64,000 bases of DNA from Actinoplanes sichuanensis (GCF_033097365.1 NZ_AP028461.1:3782001-3846000); one strand, 5' to 3'. Positions 19,031 through 27,524 are shown, counted from the stretch's first letter. The notes: generated by a model not told the origin, from the sequence alone. Translations and numbers: made by a program.

Positions 19031-20515
19031 TCAGGAGGTTCGGCGGAAGGTGGCGTCGGCCCGTTCGGTGGTGGTGCTGATCGGGTCGATGCGCAGCACG
19101 TAGTTGCTGTGCCGGATGTAGCGGTCCGGGTAGTTGTACGACTGGAACGACGACCAGCCGCTGTCGGCCAGCCCGGCGACCTGCCGGAACGTGGCGTCCT
19201 GCCGGAACGTGGCGGTGCCGTTGTTCGCCTCCAGCCGCAGCACGTAGTTGTTGTGGCGCAGGTAGTGGCCCGGGAAGTTGACCGACTCGAACGACACCGC
19301 GGTGCTGTCGGCGAGCCCGGCGACGACCCGGAACTGGGAGTCCAGGGCGGGGGTCACGTTGGCGTCGATGCGGGTGGCGTAGTTCGAGTGCCGTACGTAC
19401 CGGTCCTGGAAGTTGTAGGACTGGATCCGCTGGACCGTGACCGCGCCGGGATTGCCGAGTTCGCCGGACGGTCCGGCCAGGACCGTCGCGTTGGAGACCG
19501 GGACGCCCAGGTTGGGGGTGCCGTCGGTGTTCCAGGAGATCCGCTGGGCGCGGCTGGTACGGGTGGTCCCGCATCCTTGCGAGGCGGAGTCGTTGGCGTG
19601 GTAGACGATCCAGTCCTCGGTGCCGTCCGGTGATTTGAAGAAACTGTGGTGCGCCGGGCCGTACACCCCGTTGGTGTCGCTGCGCTGGAACAGCGGATTG
19701 GCGATCTTGGTCCACGAGGCGCGGGCCAGCGGGTCGGAGCCGGTCAGTTCGAGCGCGCCGATCTTGTAGTCGGGGGTGCCGCAGTAGCTGGCCGAGTAGG
19801 TCAGGAACGTGCGGTTGTTGCGCTGCAGCACGAACGGGCCCTCGTTGACCGGGTTGCCGATCTTCTCCCACGCGTAGGTGGGTTCGGAGATGATCGTGCC
19901 GAGTGCCGCGGGTGTCCACGGGTTGGTCAGGCGGGTGATGAACAGGCTCTGCAGGCCGCCGTTCTCGAAGCCGCTGTTGTTGTTGAACGCGGAGAACACG
20001 AAGTAGTCGAGCCCGCCGACGGTCATCACGCTGCCGTCGATGGACCAGCCGTTGTTCGGCATCAGGACCAGGGCGCCTTTGTACGTGTAGGGCCCCATCG
20101 GATCGGTGCCGGAGCTTTCCAGTACGTGCTGGCGCTGTCCACCGCAGCACGCGGACGGGCCGGCCGAGTAGTACAGGTACCAGCGCCGGCCGTTCGGCCC
20201 GTTGAGCAGGTGCAGGCTCGGCGCCCACATGTTCGACACGGCGTTGGGCTGCGACATGGTGAACACGGTGGTCTCGGCCGCGGTCTTCAGGCCGGCCAGC
20301 GTGGACGACTTACGGATGAGGATCTCGCCGGTCCAGGTGGTGGCGGCGTAGTAGTAGCTGCCGTTGTAGTAGCCCATCCAGGGGTCGGCGCTGTTGGGTG
20401 TGCCGACGACGGGGTTCTGGAAGCCGGCGCCGGGCGCGGCGACGCCGGGGGTCGGGGCGGCGGTGACCAGCCCGACCACCGTCAACAGGGCGAGGAACAT
20501 TCCACGTAGGCGCAC
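19031..20515 (-). CDS. Secreted GH43 arabinan-degrading enzyme with C-terminal AbfB domain
   Basis: 494 residues: signal peptide (MFLALLTVVGLVTAAPTPGVA), GH43 five-blade propeller (about 30-345) and AbfB/CBM42 trefoil (about 355-494). The three GH43 catalytic acids are visible: Asp in SADPWMGYY, Asp in SIDGSVMTV, and Glu in VNEGPFVLQ. AbfB repeats appear as QSYNFQDRYVRHSNY, ESVNFPGHYLRHNNY and QSYNYPDRYIRHSNY. It should cleave arabinose-containing polysaccharide outside the cell. GTG 20515 has GGGGG 6-7 bases upstream. It is divergent from a second GH43 gene, with operator-like sites between. Confidence 0.88.
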   Translation of the reverse strand: MRLRGMFLALLTVVGLVTAAPTPGVAAPGAGFQNPVVGTPNSADPWMGYYNGSYYYAATTWTGEILIRKSSTLAGLKTAAETTVFTMSQPNAVSNMWAPSLHLLNGPNGRRWYLYYSAGPSACCGGQRQHVLESSGTDPMGPYTYKGALVLMPNNGWSIDGSVMTVGGLDYFVFSAFNNNSGFENGGLQSLFITRLTNPWTPAALGTIISEPTYAWEKIGNPVNEGPFVLQRNNRTFLTYSASYCGTPDYKIGALELTGSDPLARASWTKIANPLFQRSDTNGVYGPAHHSFFKSPDGTEDWIVYHANDSASQGCGTTRTSRAQRISWNTDGTPNLGVPVSNATVLAGPSGELGNPGAVTVQRIQSYNFQDRYVRHSNYATRIDANVTPALDSQFRVVAGLADSTAVSFESVNFPGHYLRHNNYVLRLEANNGTATFRQDATFRQVAGLADSGWSSFQSYNYPDRYIRHSNYVLRIDPISTTTERADATFRRTS

Positions 20516-20526
20516 ACAGCCCCCTT

Positions 20527-20540
20527 CGTTAACGCTCACA
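20527..20540. promoter_or_regulatory. LacI-type operator-like site next to the GH43-AbfB gene
   Basis: CGTTAACGCTCACA lies 12 bp from the GTG of the minus-strand GH43 gene. It matches the site at 20649-20662 in 12 of 14 positions and in the same orientation. GTTAACG-containing elements resemble LacI-family operators upstream of actinobacterial glycosidase genes. A related dyad, ATGTTACGAGACAT, sits at 20553-20566. No LacI gene is in the window. Confidence 0.6.
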
Positions 20541-20623
20541 AGAATGACCGGCATGTTACGAGACATAGACAGACTTAACAAGACACATGAATCGCCGCGA
20601 CACGCAGATTTCGGAGAGGTTTC

Positions 20624-20662
20624 TTGACGTACATCCGATCGACGTGCATGTTAACGATCACA
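20624..20662 (+). promoter_or_regulatory. Promoter and second LacI-type site of the GH43-ricin gene
   Basis: TTGACG (20624-20629) is a likely -35; the -10 region 17-19 bp downstream (20647-20654) lies inside TGTTAACGATCACA (20649-20662). Binding of a repressor there would block RNA polymerase. Seen in sequence; the regulator is inferred. Confidence 0.55.
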
Positions 20663-20697
20663 CGTCGTACCGTCCCCCGCCTGCAAGGAAGTCATCG

Positions 20698-22143
20698 ATG
20701 GGTTTCCCCGCTCGCATACGCCGCACGGCCACGGTCGTGCTGGCCCTGATGGTCGTGCTGCTGGCCGGACTCGCCGCCCCGGCGTCCGCCCAGTTCATCT
20801 CGATCACGAACCCGGTCATCAAACAGCGCGCCGACACCGCGATCTTCAAACACACCGACGGCTACTACTACATGACCGCCTCGGTACCCGACTACAAGCG
20901 GGTCGAACTGCGCCGGGCCACCACACTGCAGGGCCTGGGCAGCGCCGCCACCTCGAACGCGTTCGTCGCCCCGTCCAGCGGCGCCCTCAGCGGCTGGATC
21001 TGGGCGCCGGACATCCAGTACATCGACGGCGCCTGGTACATGTACTTCTCCGCGTCGCCCAACACCGCACAGTTCGACCAGCGGCTCTACTGGATCCGTA
21101 ACACCAGCGCCAACCCGATGACCGGCACCTGGAGCGCGCCGCAGCGGTTCAACACCGGCTGGGAGTCGTTCCAGCTGGACGCCGCGGTCTTCGTCAACAA
21201 GGGCGTGCGCTACTTCGCCTGGGCCCAGGACAGCCCGGACACCAACTTCAACAGCCACATGTACATCGCCAGGATGAGCGGCCCGACCGCGATCACCGGC
21301 TCGGCCGTGGAGATCGCCCGGCCGACCGTCGCCTGGGAGAAGGAGGGCGTGGCGGGCGTCGTCGAGGGCCCGTCCCCGCTGGTCAAGAACGGCCGCGTCT
21401 ACATCGCCTACTCCGCGTCGGCCACCGACTCCCGCTACAAGCTCGGCCTGCTGTCCTCGTGGGACACCGCCGACCTGCTCAACCCGGCGTCCTGGTACAA
21501 GCACCCGAACCCGGTGTTCCAGACCGCCAACGGCGTCTACGGGCCCGGGCACGGCAGCTTCACCGTGGCCGAGGACGGCGTCACCGACATGCTGGTCTAC
21601 CACGCCCGCGACTACGCCACCCCGACCCCGGACGCGCTGACCGACCCGAACCGGCACACTCGCATGCAGCAGCTGCTGTGGCGGGAGAACGGCGACCCGT
21701 TCTTCGGCCAGCCGATCCCCAGCACCGTCGTCAACCCCGGCATCCGCGGCCAGCACAGCAACCGCTGCGTCGACAACTGGAACCGCGACACCACGCTGAA
21801 CGCCCTGGTCCGGCTCTACGACTGCAACGGCGGCACCGCCCAGCAGTTCGAGCTGAACTACAAGAACGGCACCTACTACGAGATCCGCAACCGCAACACC
21901 GGCACCTGCCTGTCGAACATCAACAACAGCACCGCGTCGAACGCCGACATCGGCCTCTACACCTGCAACGGCTCCACCGCCCAGCAGTGGATCGTGCAGG
22001 ACCGGGGCAGCGGCTGGTTCTCCCTGCGCAACGTCGCCGGCAACACCTGCCTGGACAACTACAACTGGGACACCGCGAACGGCGCACGCCTCTCCCTCTA
22101 CCCCTGCAACGGCCTGGCCGCCCAGTTCTGGCGCCTCGGCTGA
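20698..22143 (+). CDS. Secreted GH43 glycosidase with C-terminal ricin-type (CBM13) domain
   Basis: 481 residues: signal peptide (ATVVLALMVVLLAGLAAPASA), GH43 domain (about 35-350) and ricin B trefoil (about 355-481). Catalytic residues visible are Asp in QRADTAIFKH, Asp in FQLDAAVFV and Glu in VVEGPSPLVKNG. The trefoil has three QxF/QxW repeats (TAQQFELNY, TAQQWIVQD, AAQFWRLG). It probably removes arabinose or xylose side groups or cuts arabinan. ATG 20698 has AAGGAAG upstream. Transcribed away from the AbfB-type GH43 gene under shared control sites. A strong hairpin follows. Confidence 0.88.
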   Translation: MGFPARIRRTATVVLALMVVLLAGLAAPASAQFISITNPVIKQRADTAIFKHTDGYYYMTASVPDYKRVELRRATTLQGLGSAATSNAFVAPSSGALSGWIWAPDIQYIDGAWYMYFSASPNTAQFDQRLYWIRNTSANPMTGTWSAPQRFNTGWESFQLDAAVFVNKGVRYFAWAQDSPDTNFNSHMYIARMSGPTAITGSAVEIARPTVAWEKEGVAGVVEGPSPLVKNGRVYIAYSASATDSRYKLGLLSSWDTADLLNPASWYKHPNPVFQTANGVYGPGHGSFTVAEDGVTDMLVYHARDYATPTPDALTDPNRHTRMQQLLWRENGDPFFGQPIPSTVVNPGIRGQHSNRCVDNWNRDTTLNALVRLYDCNGGTAQQFELNYKNGTYYEIRNRNTGTCLSNINNSTASNADIGLYTCNGSTAQQWIVQDRGSGWFSLRNVAGNTCLDNYNWDTANGARLSLYPCNGLAAQFWRLG

Positions 22144-22150
22144 CCCTCGG

Positions 22151-22183
22151 CGGCCCCGGAAGCGCGTACCGCTTCCGGGGCCG
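22151..22183. terminator. Strong bidirectional hairpin terminator
   Basis: Arms CGGCCCCGGAAGC (22151-22163) and GCTTCCGGGGCCG (22171-22183) pair perfectly over 13 bp with a 7-base loop, between the convergent GH43-ricin and HPF-like genes. No T-run, as is common in actinobacteria. Confidence 0.8.
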
Positions 22184-22200
22184 TCCCGGTCCAGATCCGG

Positions 22201-22527
22201 TCACACCGTGCGCACGCGGGGGCCCTGGGCCGGGCGCCGCCGCATATGCCGCAGCCGGGAACGCAGCCGCTCCTGGAGCAGGTCGACGGCCTCGGTCATG
22301 GTCTCGCCGACGGCGTGCACGTGAACGCCGGCGCCGTTCACGTCGACCTGCACGTCCACCCGGTCGCCGGGTGCCGCGGAGTCGAGGGTCAGTCGGATCC
22401 GCAGCACGGGCGCTGGTGCGTGGTGCAACGCCGCCAGGACCTTCTGCCGGGCGTAGCCCGCGACCTCGCGCGAGACGGTGCCGTGGATGTGAACCTGCGG
22501 ATCCAGAACCAGATCGGTGACGGTCAT
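22201..22527 (-). CDS. HPF/RaiA-like ribosome-associated protein (short form)
   Basis: 108 residues with the beta-alpha-beta-beta-beta-alpha pattern of the ribosome hibernation factor S30AE domain (VHIHGTVSREVAGYARQKVLAAL, VLRIRLTLDSAAPGDRVDVQVDVNGAGVHVHAVG, MTEAVDLLQERLRSRLRH). It ends in a basic tail and lacks the C-terminal dimer domain of long HPF. It may bind ribosomes in stationary phase, or be a distant relative. ATG 22527 has GGAGG six bases upstream. It is downstream of the TetR gene on the same strand but with its own start signal. Confidence 0.65.
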   Translation of the reverse strand: MTVTDLVLDPQVHIHGTVSREVAGYARQKVLAALHHAPAPVLRIRLTLDSAAPGDRVDVQVDVNGAGVHVHAVGETMTEAVDLLQERLRSRLRHMRRRPAQGPRVRTV

Positions 22528-22576
22528 GGTCGCCTCCATGAGGACTTCCGCCCGTTGGGGTTCGACGGGCTGATCT

Positions 22577-23449
22577 TCACGATGCTCCGCTCGCAGGCCC
22601 GTCACCAGGGCCGTTGGACCCGGCCCACTCGTCGATCGCCTGACGGACCCGGGCCGGGCGCTGCGGGTCCCACACGGCGTCCGGATCCGGTTCGAGGAAG
22701 GTCGTCGCGACCCCGGCGACGCTCAGCGCCGACAGCGACCACCGCTGTTCACCGAGCGCGCCGAACGGGCTGGCGACCGTCTCCCGGGCGGCGATGTCGG
22801 GCGCCGCGAGCTCCGTGACCACCAGGCCGTGGGCGGTGACGCTGAGAACCGACGCGAGGGTGTCGAATCCCGCGTTGAGCTCGGGCCGCAGCCGGTACCC
22901 GAGCAGGCCGGCCAGCATCTGCCATGCGTCGGCGATCCGGGCGATCCGGGTCCGTTCCGCCTCGGCGAGTGCGGCTTGCACCTGCTCGCGTAGCTCACCG
23001 GCGGGCAGCCCGGAGACGGTCGCGCAGAGGGCGTGGTAGGTCCGCCAGGCGGGTGAGGCGAGGATGGCCCGCAGGTCGAACAGCGCCAGCCGGCGGATCA
23101 GCTCGATCATCACGTCGTGCCGCCCCCGCGGGGTGGTCAGGCCTTGCTCGTGCTCGGTCAGGATCTCCTTGATCAAGCCGATCTCGTCGCGGACGATCGG
23201 CGGCCCGGCGGTCCGGGCCAGTTCCTTGACCAGGTCGCCGAAGAACTGATCCTTGTACGGCCAGTGCCGGTACGCGGTGCTGCGGGAGACGTCGGCGGCG
23301 CGGATCACCGCCTCGAAGCTGAGGTGCTCGAGGCTGACGGTGAGCCCGTCGCGGTTGATCATCTCGACGGCGGCGGCAAGCATGCGATCCCGGGTCTCGG
23401 CGTCGCTGAGGCGCCGGGTCCGGCGCGAGAGCGCGTTTCTCTGCTCCAT
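22577..23449 (-). CDS. TetR-family transcriptional regulator
   Basis: 290 residues. The HTH (about 15-65) reads RDRMLAAAVEMINRDGLTVSLEHLSFEAVIRAADVSRSTAYRHWPYKDQFF; the rest is the helical ligand-binding and dimer domain, long for the family. It is divergent from the Ddn-YceI fusion gene, with a perfect inverted repeat at 23485-23507 between them, so it most likely represses both genes and releases on an unknown ligand. ATG 23449 is the natural start. No other gene in the TetR direction is clearly under its control. Confidence 0.87.
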   Translation of the reverse strand: MEQRNALSRRTRRLSDAETRDRMLAAAVEMINRDGLTVSLEHLSFEAVIRAADVSRSTAYRHWPYKDQFFGDLVKELARTAGPPIVRDEIGLIKEILTEHEQGLTTPRGRHDVMIELIRRLALFDLRAILASPAWRTYHALCATVSGLPAGELREQVQAALAEAERTRIARIADAWQMLAGLLGYRLRPELNAGFDTLASVLSVTAHGLVVTELAAPDIAARETVASPFGALGEQRWSLSALSVAGVATTFLEPDPDAVWDPQRPARVRQAIDEWAGSNGPGDGPASGAS

Positions 23450-23484
23450 CGACAGCAGCGTACTTCAGATCCTGTGACTTTTGG

Positions 23485-23507
23485 ACTTGAGACTTCATGT
23501 CTCAAGT
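23485..23507. promoter_or_regulatory. TetR-type operator in the divergent intergenic region
   Basis: Arms ACTTGAGAC and GTCTCAAGT are perfectly complementary around TTCAT. It sits where a -35 for the plus-strand gene would lie (TTGAGA 23487-23492, possible -10 ACTATC 23511-23516). Strong candidate site for the adjacent TetR protein. Confidence 0.75.
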
Positions 23508-23554
23508 TTCACTATCGAGCATGGAGGCCGTCGACAACCCGAAGGGACCGACCC

Positions 23555-24685
23555 ATGCTGCTGTCCGAGGACCGTCTACGCGCCATGTACTCCGGTGGCC
23601 GCGGCAACACCACCGCCCGCCGCTTCGCCCGTTTCTGGGCCGCCGTCTTCGGCGCGGGCCTGGTCCCCCGACGCTGGATCACCCTGGAGGTGCCCGGCCG
23701 CCGCACCGGCCGCCCCACCCGCTTCCCCCTCGGCATGACCGACTGGCAGGGACACTCGTATCTGGTGCCGATGCTCGGCGAGGACTGCAACTGGGTCCGC
23801 AACGTCCGCGCTGCCGACGGCCGGGCCGTCATCCGCCACCGCGGTGCCCGCTCCTGCCGGTTGGTCGAGATCCCCGCCGCCGAACGCGCCCCGATCCTGC
23901 GGAGCTTCCTGCAGCAGATCCCCGGCGCCCGCCCGCACCTGCCGGTCTCCCGCGACGCACCGATCGAGGCGTTCTCCGCGATCAGCGACCGCTACCCGGC
24001 CTTTCGGGTCGACTTCGACGAACCTCGGCGCCGGCGGCGGTGGCCGTGGATCGCCGCGATCCTCGTCGTCGCCGTGCTCGGCGCGGCGATGGCCGCGGTC
24101 GCCCTCCAGCCCTCCCCCGCCGCGCTCACCCTGCCCGCCGCCGGGCCGCCCGCATCCGGGCCGCTCGCCGCCCACTGGTGGATCGCCCCCGGTTCGGTGG
24201 CCGGTTTCCGGATCGAGCAGACCTTCCTCGGCGCGACCAGCGAGGTCACCGGACGGACCGGGGGCGTGACCGGCACCATGACCGTCACCGGCGACCGGAT
24301 CGAATCCGTCGAGGTCACCATCGACCTGCTCGCCCTGACCAGCAACGGCAAGGAACCCGCCGCCCAGTTCGGCATCGGCTTGGAGACCGCACGCTTCCCC
24401 CGGGCCACCGTCCGCCTGAGCAGGCCGATTCCGCTGCAGACCACCCTGGACAGCGCGACCGACCTCACCGCCACCGGCGAACTCACCCTGCACGGCGTCA
24501 CCCGCACGGTGACGGCGACGGTGACCGCCCGACGCGACACCGCGGGCATCGCCGTCACCGGAGCCGTCCCGGTCCGATTCGCCGACTGGCAGATCAAACC
24601 CCCGACGGGGTACGGGGCGCTCGGCTCCCTGGCCGATCACGGCACCGCCGAGTTCCTCCTGATCCTGCACGACGACCAGAGGTGA
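23555..24685 (+). CDS. Ddn-type F420 nitroreductase domain fused through a membrane helix to a YceI domain
   Basis: 376 residues. Residues about 30-150 match the deazaflavin (F420)-dependent nitroreductase/quinone reductase family (ITLEVPGRRTGRPTRFPLG, SYLVPMLGEDCNWVRNVRAADGRAVI). Residues 158-184 are RRRRRW plus a membrane helix, an inside-basic orientation. Residues about 205-376 match YceI, a lipocalin-like isoprenoid-binding domain (HWWIAPGSVAGFRI, TGTMTVTGDRIESVEV, TGELTLHGVTRTVTATV). So the reductase should face the cytoplasm and YceI the outside. GAAGGGA precedes ATG 23555. Regulated by the divergent TetR. The fusion is unusual. Confidence 0.85.
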   Translation: MLLSEDRLRAMYSGGRGNTTARRFARFWAAVFGAGLVPRRWITLEVPGRRTGRPTRFPLGMTDWQGHSYLVPMLGEDCNWVRNVRAADGRAVIRHRGARSCRLVEIPAAERAPILRSFLQQIPGARPHLPVSRDAPIEAFSAISDRYPAFRVDFDEPRRRRRWPWIAAILVVAVLGAAMAAVALQPSPAALTLPAAGPPASGPLAAHWWIAPGSVAGFRIEQTFLGATSEVTGRTGGVTGTMTVTGDRIESVEVTIDLLALTSNGKEPAAQFGIGLETARFPRATVRLSRPIPLQTTLDSATDLTATGELTLHGVTRTVTATVTARRDTAGIAVTGAVPVRFADWQIKPPTGYGALGSLADHGTAEFLLILHDDQR

Positions 24686-24797
24686 CCGATACGACGAGCC
24701 GCCCGGATGGCGCGAATCCCGCCAGGTGACAGGGTTGCCGGGTGCCACCTTCGGGACGGACCGTGGGAGCAGGGGACAGTCCGGGATGGAGGCCACC

Positions 24798-25424
24798 ATG
24801 TCCCTCTCGCCACGAAGCCGTCGCCGCGTCCTACCGGCCGTGCTCGCCCTCGCGGTCCTGGCGCTGCCGGCCGGGTGTGGCGCCGCCACCGACGCCGGCC
24901 CCCGCAGCACGTCGACACCACCGACCAGCCCGGTCCATTCGATCCCACCGGCGGTGGCCACGGCCCCCACCACCCGGCCGCCGGTGGCGACCGCGAGCTG
25001 GACCACCGATCCGGTGACCGTACGGCGCAGCCCGGCCGTGCCGCCGGTGCCGGTGCTGACCGGGATCAGGTATGTCGCACATCCGGCCGAGGGGTACGAC
25101 CGGATCGTCTTCGACATCAGCGGCCCGGCACCCGGCTACGCGGCGCGGTATGTCGACGAGGTCCGCGCCGATCCGTCGGACCAGGTCGTCACGGTGCCCG
25201 GCCGGGCGCATCTGCTGCTGGTGTTCACCCCGGCGCAGGCCCACCGGGACGACGGCACGGTCACGGTCACCGGCACCCGTCGGCTCGATCTGCCGATGCT
25301 GCGCTCGTATGCGGTGGTCGGCGACTTCGAGGGGCACGTGTCGATAGCCCTGGGCCTGGACGACGTGGTCGGCTACCGGATCGGTGAGGCGTCCGGCCGC
25401 ATCTATGTGGACGTGGCGGCCTGA
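24798..25424 (+). CDS. Secreted lipoprotein with AMIN-like domain
   Basis: 208 residues. The signal peptide ends in the lipobox LPAGC, so the mature protein should be lipid-anchored outside the membrane. A Pro/Thr-rich linker follows, then a beta-rich domain (VPVLTGIRYVAHPAEGYDRIVFDISGPAPGY ... GRIYVDVAA) of the AMIN-like type found in actinobacterial cell-surface proteins. Function unknown, perhaps glycan binding. ATG 24798 has GGAGG five bases upstream; an upstream ATG at 24786 lies inside that site. It stops 4 bp before the convergent sigma factor gene ends. Confidence 0.75.
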   Translation: MSLSPRSRRRVLPAVLALAVLALPAGCGAATDAGPRSTSTPPTSPVHSIPPAVATAPTTRPPVATASWTTDPVTVRRSPAVPPVPVLTGIRYVAHPAEGYDRIVFDISGPAPGYAARYVDEVRADPSDQVVTVPGRAHLLLVFTPAQAHRDDGTVTVTGTRRLDLPMLRSYAVVGDFEGHVSIALGLDDVVGYRIGEASGRIYVDVAA

Positions 25425-25428
25425 CCCG

Positions 25429-26880
25429 CTACCAGCGGAAGGTCGAGCCCGCGACGAAGTCGGCGCTGTTCTCCTGCTGGTCGAGGCGCAACCGGCCGTC
25501 GACGACGCGGATGAAACGTGTCGGGTAGTTCGAGGACGTGAAGCGGACGGTGCCCGGGTCGGCGCCGGCCTGCGGGCAGAACGTGGCGTCCTGCCGGAAC
25601 AACTGCCGGTCCTCGGGCTCGCTGAGCATCAGGCGGAACGAGGCGTGCCGTACGTAGCGGCCGTCGGCGGCGCGCAGCGAGACGCAGGCACTCTCGGCGA
25701 TTCCGGGGACGGCGGTGAACGCCGTTCCGCGGGCGGCGGTGGTGACCAGATACTCGCCGTCGATGGTGACGCTGACGTCCGGTCGCCCGGCCGAACGCAG
25801 GACGACGGTGGGACCGGCCGCCGACGGCGACGCTGTGGCGTAGGTCTGCTCGGCGGTCGGCGGCGTGTCGGCCGGCGGCGTGTCGGACAGCGCGATGTAG
25901 GCACCGCCCGAGACGGTGATGCCGGCCACGACCGCGGCTGCCGCTTTGACCCCGAGGGAATGGGCGAACCAGCCGCCGGCCGCCTTGCCCGCACCGACCG
26001 CCTTGCCCGCACCGGCCACCACGCCGGGATCGGACGGGAACGGGCCGACCGGCAGCACCGCCGTCGAACCGCCGAGGACCAGGCGCTCCATCGGGATCAG
26101 ATCGGTCTTCGCCGCCACGCAGCGGCTGCAGTCGCGGACGTGCCTGGCGAAACGCTTCCGCCAGCGCGGGTCGGGCACCCCGGTCCAGTCTTTGGTGAGG
26201 GCTTCCAGGCCGGGGCACATCGGCTCGGCTTCCAGGGCGGCCACCAGATGTCGGCTCAGGTCGAGCTGGTGGCGCATCCGCTGGAGCCGGACCCGGGTGT
26301 GTGCGGCGCCGACACCGACCGCGGCGACCACGTCGGCGCGGGTCAGGTCACCGAGCAGTTCCTGCCACCAGAGGGCGGCCAGTTCCTGGTCGTCGTGGTC
26401 GAGCCAGCGGGCGGCGTGGGCCACCTGCCGTCGTTGGGCGGACAGCCCCAGGCGGAGCAGAGCCACGTCGGCGAACTCGGCGTCCGGGTCGGGAAGGTCG
26501 GTGGCGTCGTCCAGCGCGGCGGTCCGGTCCCGGTCGCGCTGCCAGGCACGCAGGCGGCTGCTGGTCTGCCGCATCGCGATGGCCACGAGCCAGGACCGGA
26601 AGCTGGCGGGCGCGCGCAGGGCCGGCAACTCCCGGTGCGCCCGCAGCACCGTCTCCTGGACCACGTCGTCGACGTCGGCGTGACCGTCCAGGGCGCGGCC
26701 CACGATGCGGTAGAGCATCGGCAGGTGGGCGGCGATCAACTCCTGCTCGGCGTGCCGGTCACCATCGCGGGCCGCGACCACCAGATCGCTGAACTCGGTA
26801 CGGCTTTCTGTTACGGAGACGTCCCGGCCGGCGTCTCCCAGATGGGCGTGGCCGTCGGCCCCGCCACCACCTGCCTTCAC
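25429..26880 (-). CDS. ECF sigma factor fused to zinc motif, membrane helix and AbfB sugar-binding domain
   Basis: 483 residues. Sigma2 (about 35-105: LIAAHLPMLYRIVGRALDGHADVDDVVQETVLRAHRELP), sigma4 (about 145-205: TRADVVAAVGVGAAHTRVRLQRMR), a HVRDCSRC motif at 247-254 (H-x3-C-x2-C as in ZAS anti-sigma factors), a Gly/Ala linker, a membrane helix (311-332), and an AbfB trefoil (about 365-483: GRYVRHASFRLML, TSSNYPTRFIRVVDGRLRLDQ). The N terminus must be cytoplasmic and AbfB outside. This is a one-chain surface-to-promoter device, likely sensing arabinose polysaccharide. GTG 26880 has GGGAG upstream; GTG 26895 is an alternative. Confidence 0.85.
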   Translation of the reverse strand: MKAGGGGADGHAHLGDAGRDVSVTESRTEFSDLVVAARDGDRHAEQELIAAHLPMLYRIVGRALDGHADVDDVVQETVLRAHRELPALRAPASFRSWLVAIAMRQTSSRLRAWQRDRDRTAALDDATDLPDPDAEFADVALLRLGLSAQRRQVAHAARWLDHDDQELAALWWQELLGDLTRADVVAAVGVGAAHTRVRLQRMRHQLDLSRHLVAALEAEPMCPGLEALTKDWTGVPDPRWRKRFARHVRDCSRCVAAKTDLIPMERLVLGGSTAVLPVGPFPSDPGVVAGAGKAVGAGKAAGGWFAHSLGVKAAAAVVAGITVSGGAYIALSDTPPADTPPTAEQTYATASPSAAGPTVVLRSAGRPDVSVTIDGEYLVTTAARGTAFTAVPGIAESACVSLRAADGRYVRHASFRLMLSEPEDRQLFRQDATFCPQAGADPGTVRFTSSNYPTRFIRVVDGRLRLDQQENSADFVAGSTFRW

Positions 26881-27524
26881 CCCGCGCTCCCCCACCGCTA
26901 CGCCGGCGGACCCCCGGCCAGCCTCATGTTAATGGCACGAAACGCGAACATGATAGGCGGATCACATTTCTTTTTTCGGTGTCCGGCAGCACCGCGCGAC
27001 CGGCGAACGCTCGCTTCCCTTTCCCGGAAATGAGCCTCGGGTAATCGGAGATCTCCCCGCACCATTTCAGAATCGGTCCGTGCCGCCACCTGCAGCCTTC
27101 GCGCCCCCGACCGTGGCCATGGCAATCGTCGCGGGCATTGCGCCCCGTCACGCCGGCCGGCATTCCGTCGCGCGACCACCGCCTCGGGATCCGGCACGAA
27201 CTCGCCATTTCCACACGCTGACAGGAAAGACACCGGAAGGCCTTCATCCGGAGATGGTTCTCGAATGACGAACCACACTCAGACGTGACGGTGGGCGCGA
27301 GACCGCTGGGGTGTGAGACCTCGCCCCGGGGTGCCGCGCCCAGGGGGTGGACGGCTCAGCGCCGACACCGAGGCGGCCGCGCCGAACCTTGCTCGAATAA
27401 ATGGGTCGCGGGGGTTCGGAAGATCCTTCTAGGATCGGCGGCGCGGTGGGCGGCTCCCAACGGTGCTTCCTTCTCTCCCAACCACTCGGATGTTTAGCGT
27501 CGTCTCTTCCCGCCCACCGCTCTC
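26881..27524. other. Intergenic region without a convincing gene
   Basis: About 640 bp between divergent genes. Part of it (about 26925-27100) is visibly less GC-rich, with a T-run at 26971-26976. A 10-bp palindrome GGAGATCTCC lies at 27047-27056 and a dyad GATCC-TTCTA-GGATC at 27422-27436. Several open frames exist (the longest on the minus strand, 26898-27278) but their composition is not protein-like. It should hold the promoters of the ECF fusion gene and of the RING/TerD-like gene. Confidence 0.5.

Noticed and set aside
26898..27278. 126-codon minus-strand frame in the long gap
   Set aside because: No protein-like composition, no ribosome site, no recognisable motif, and third-position GC is not raised.
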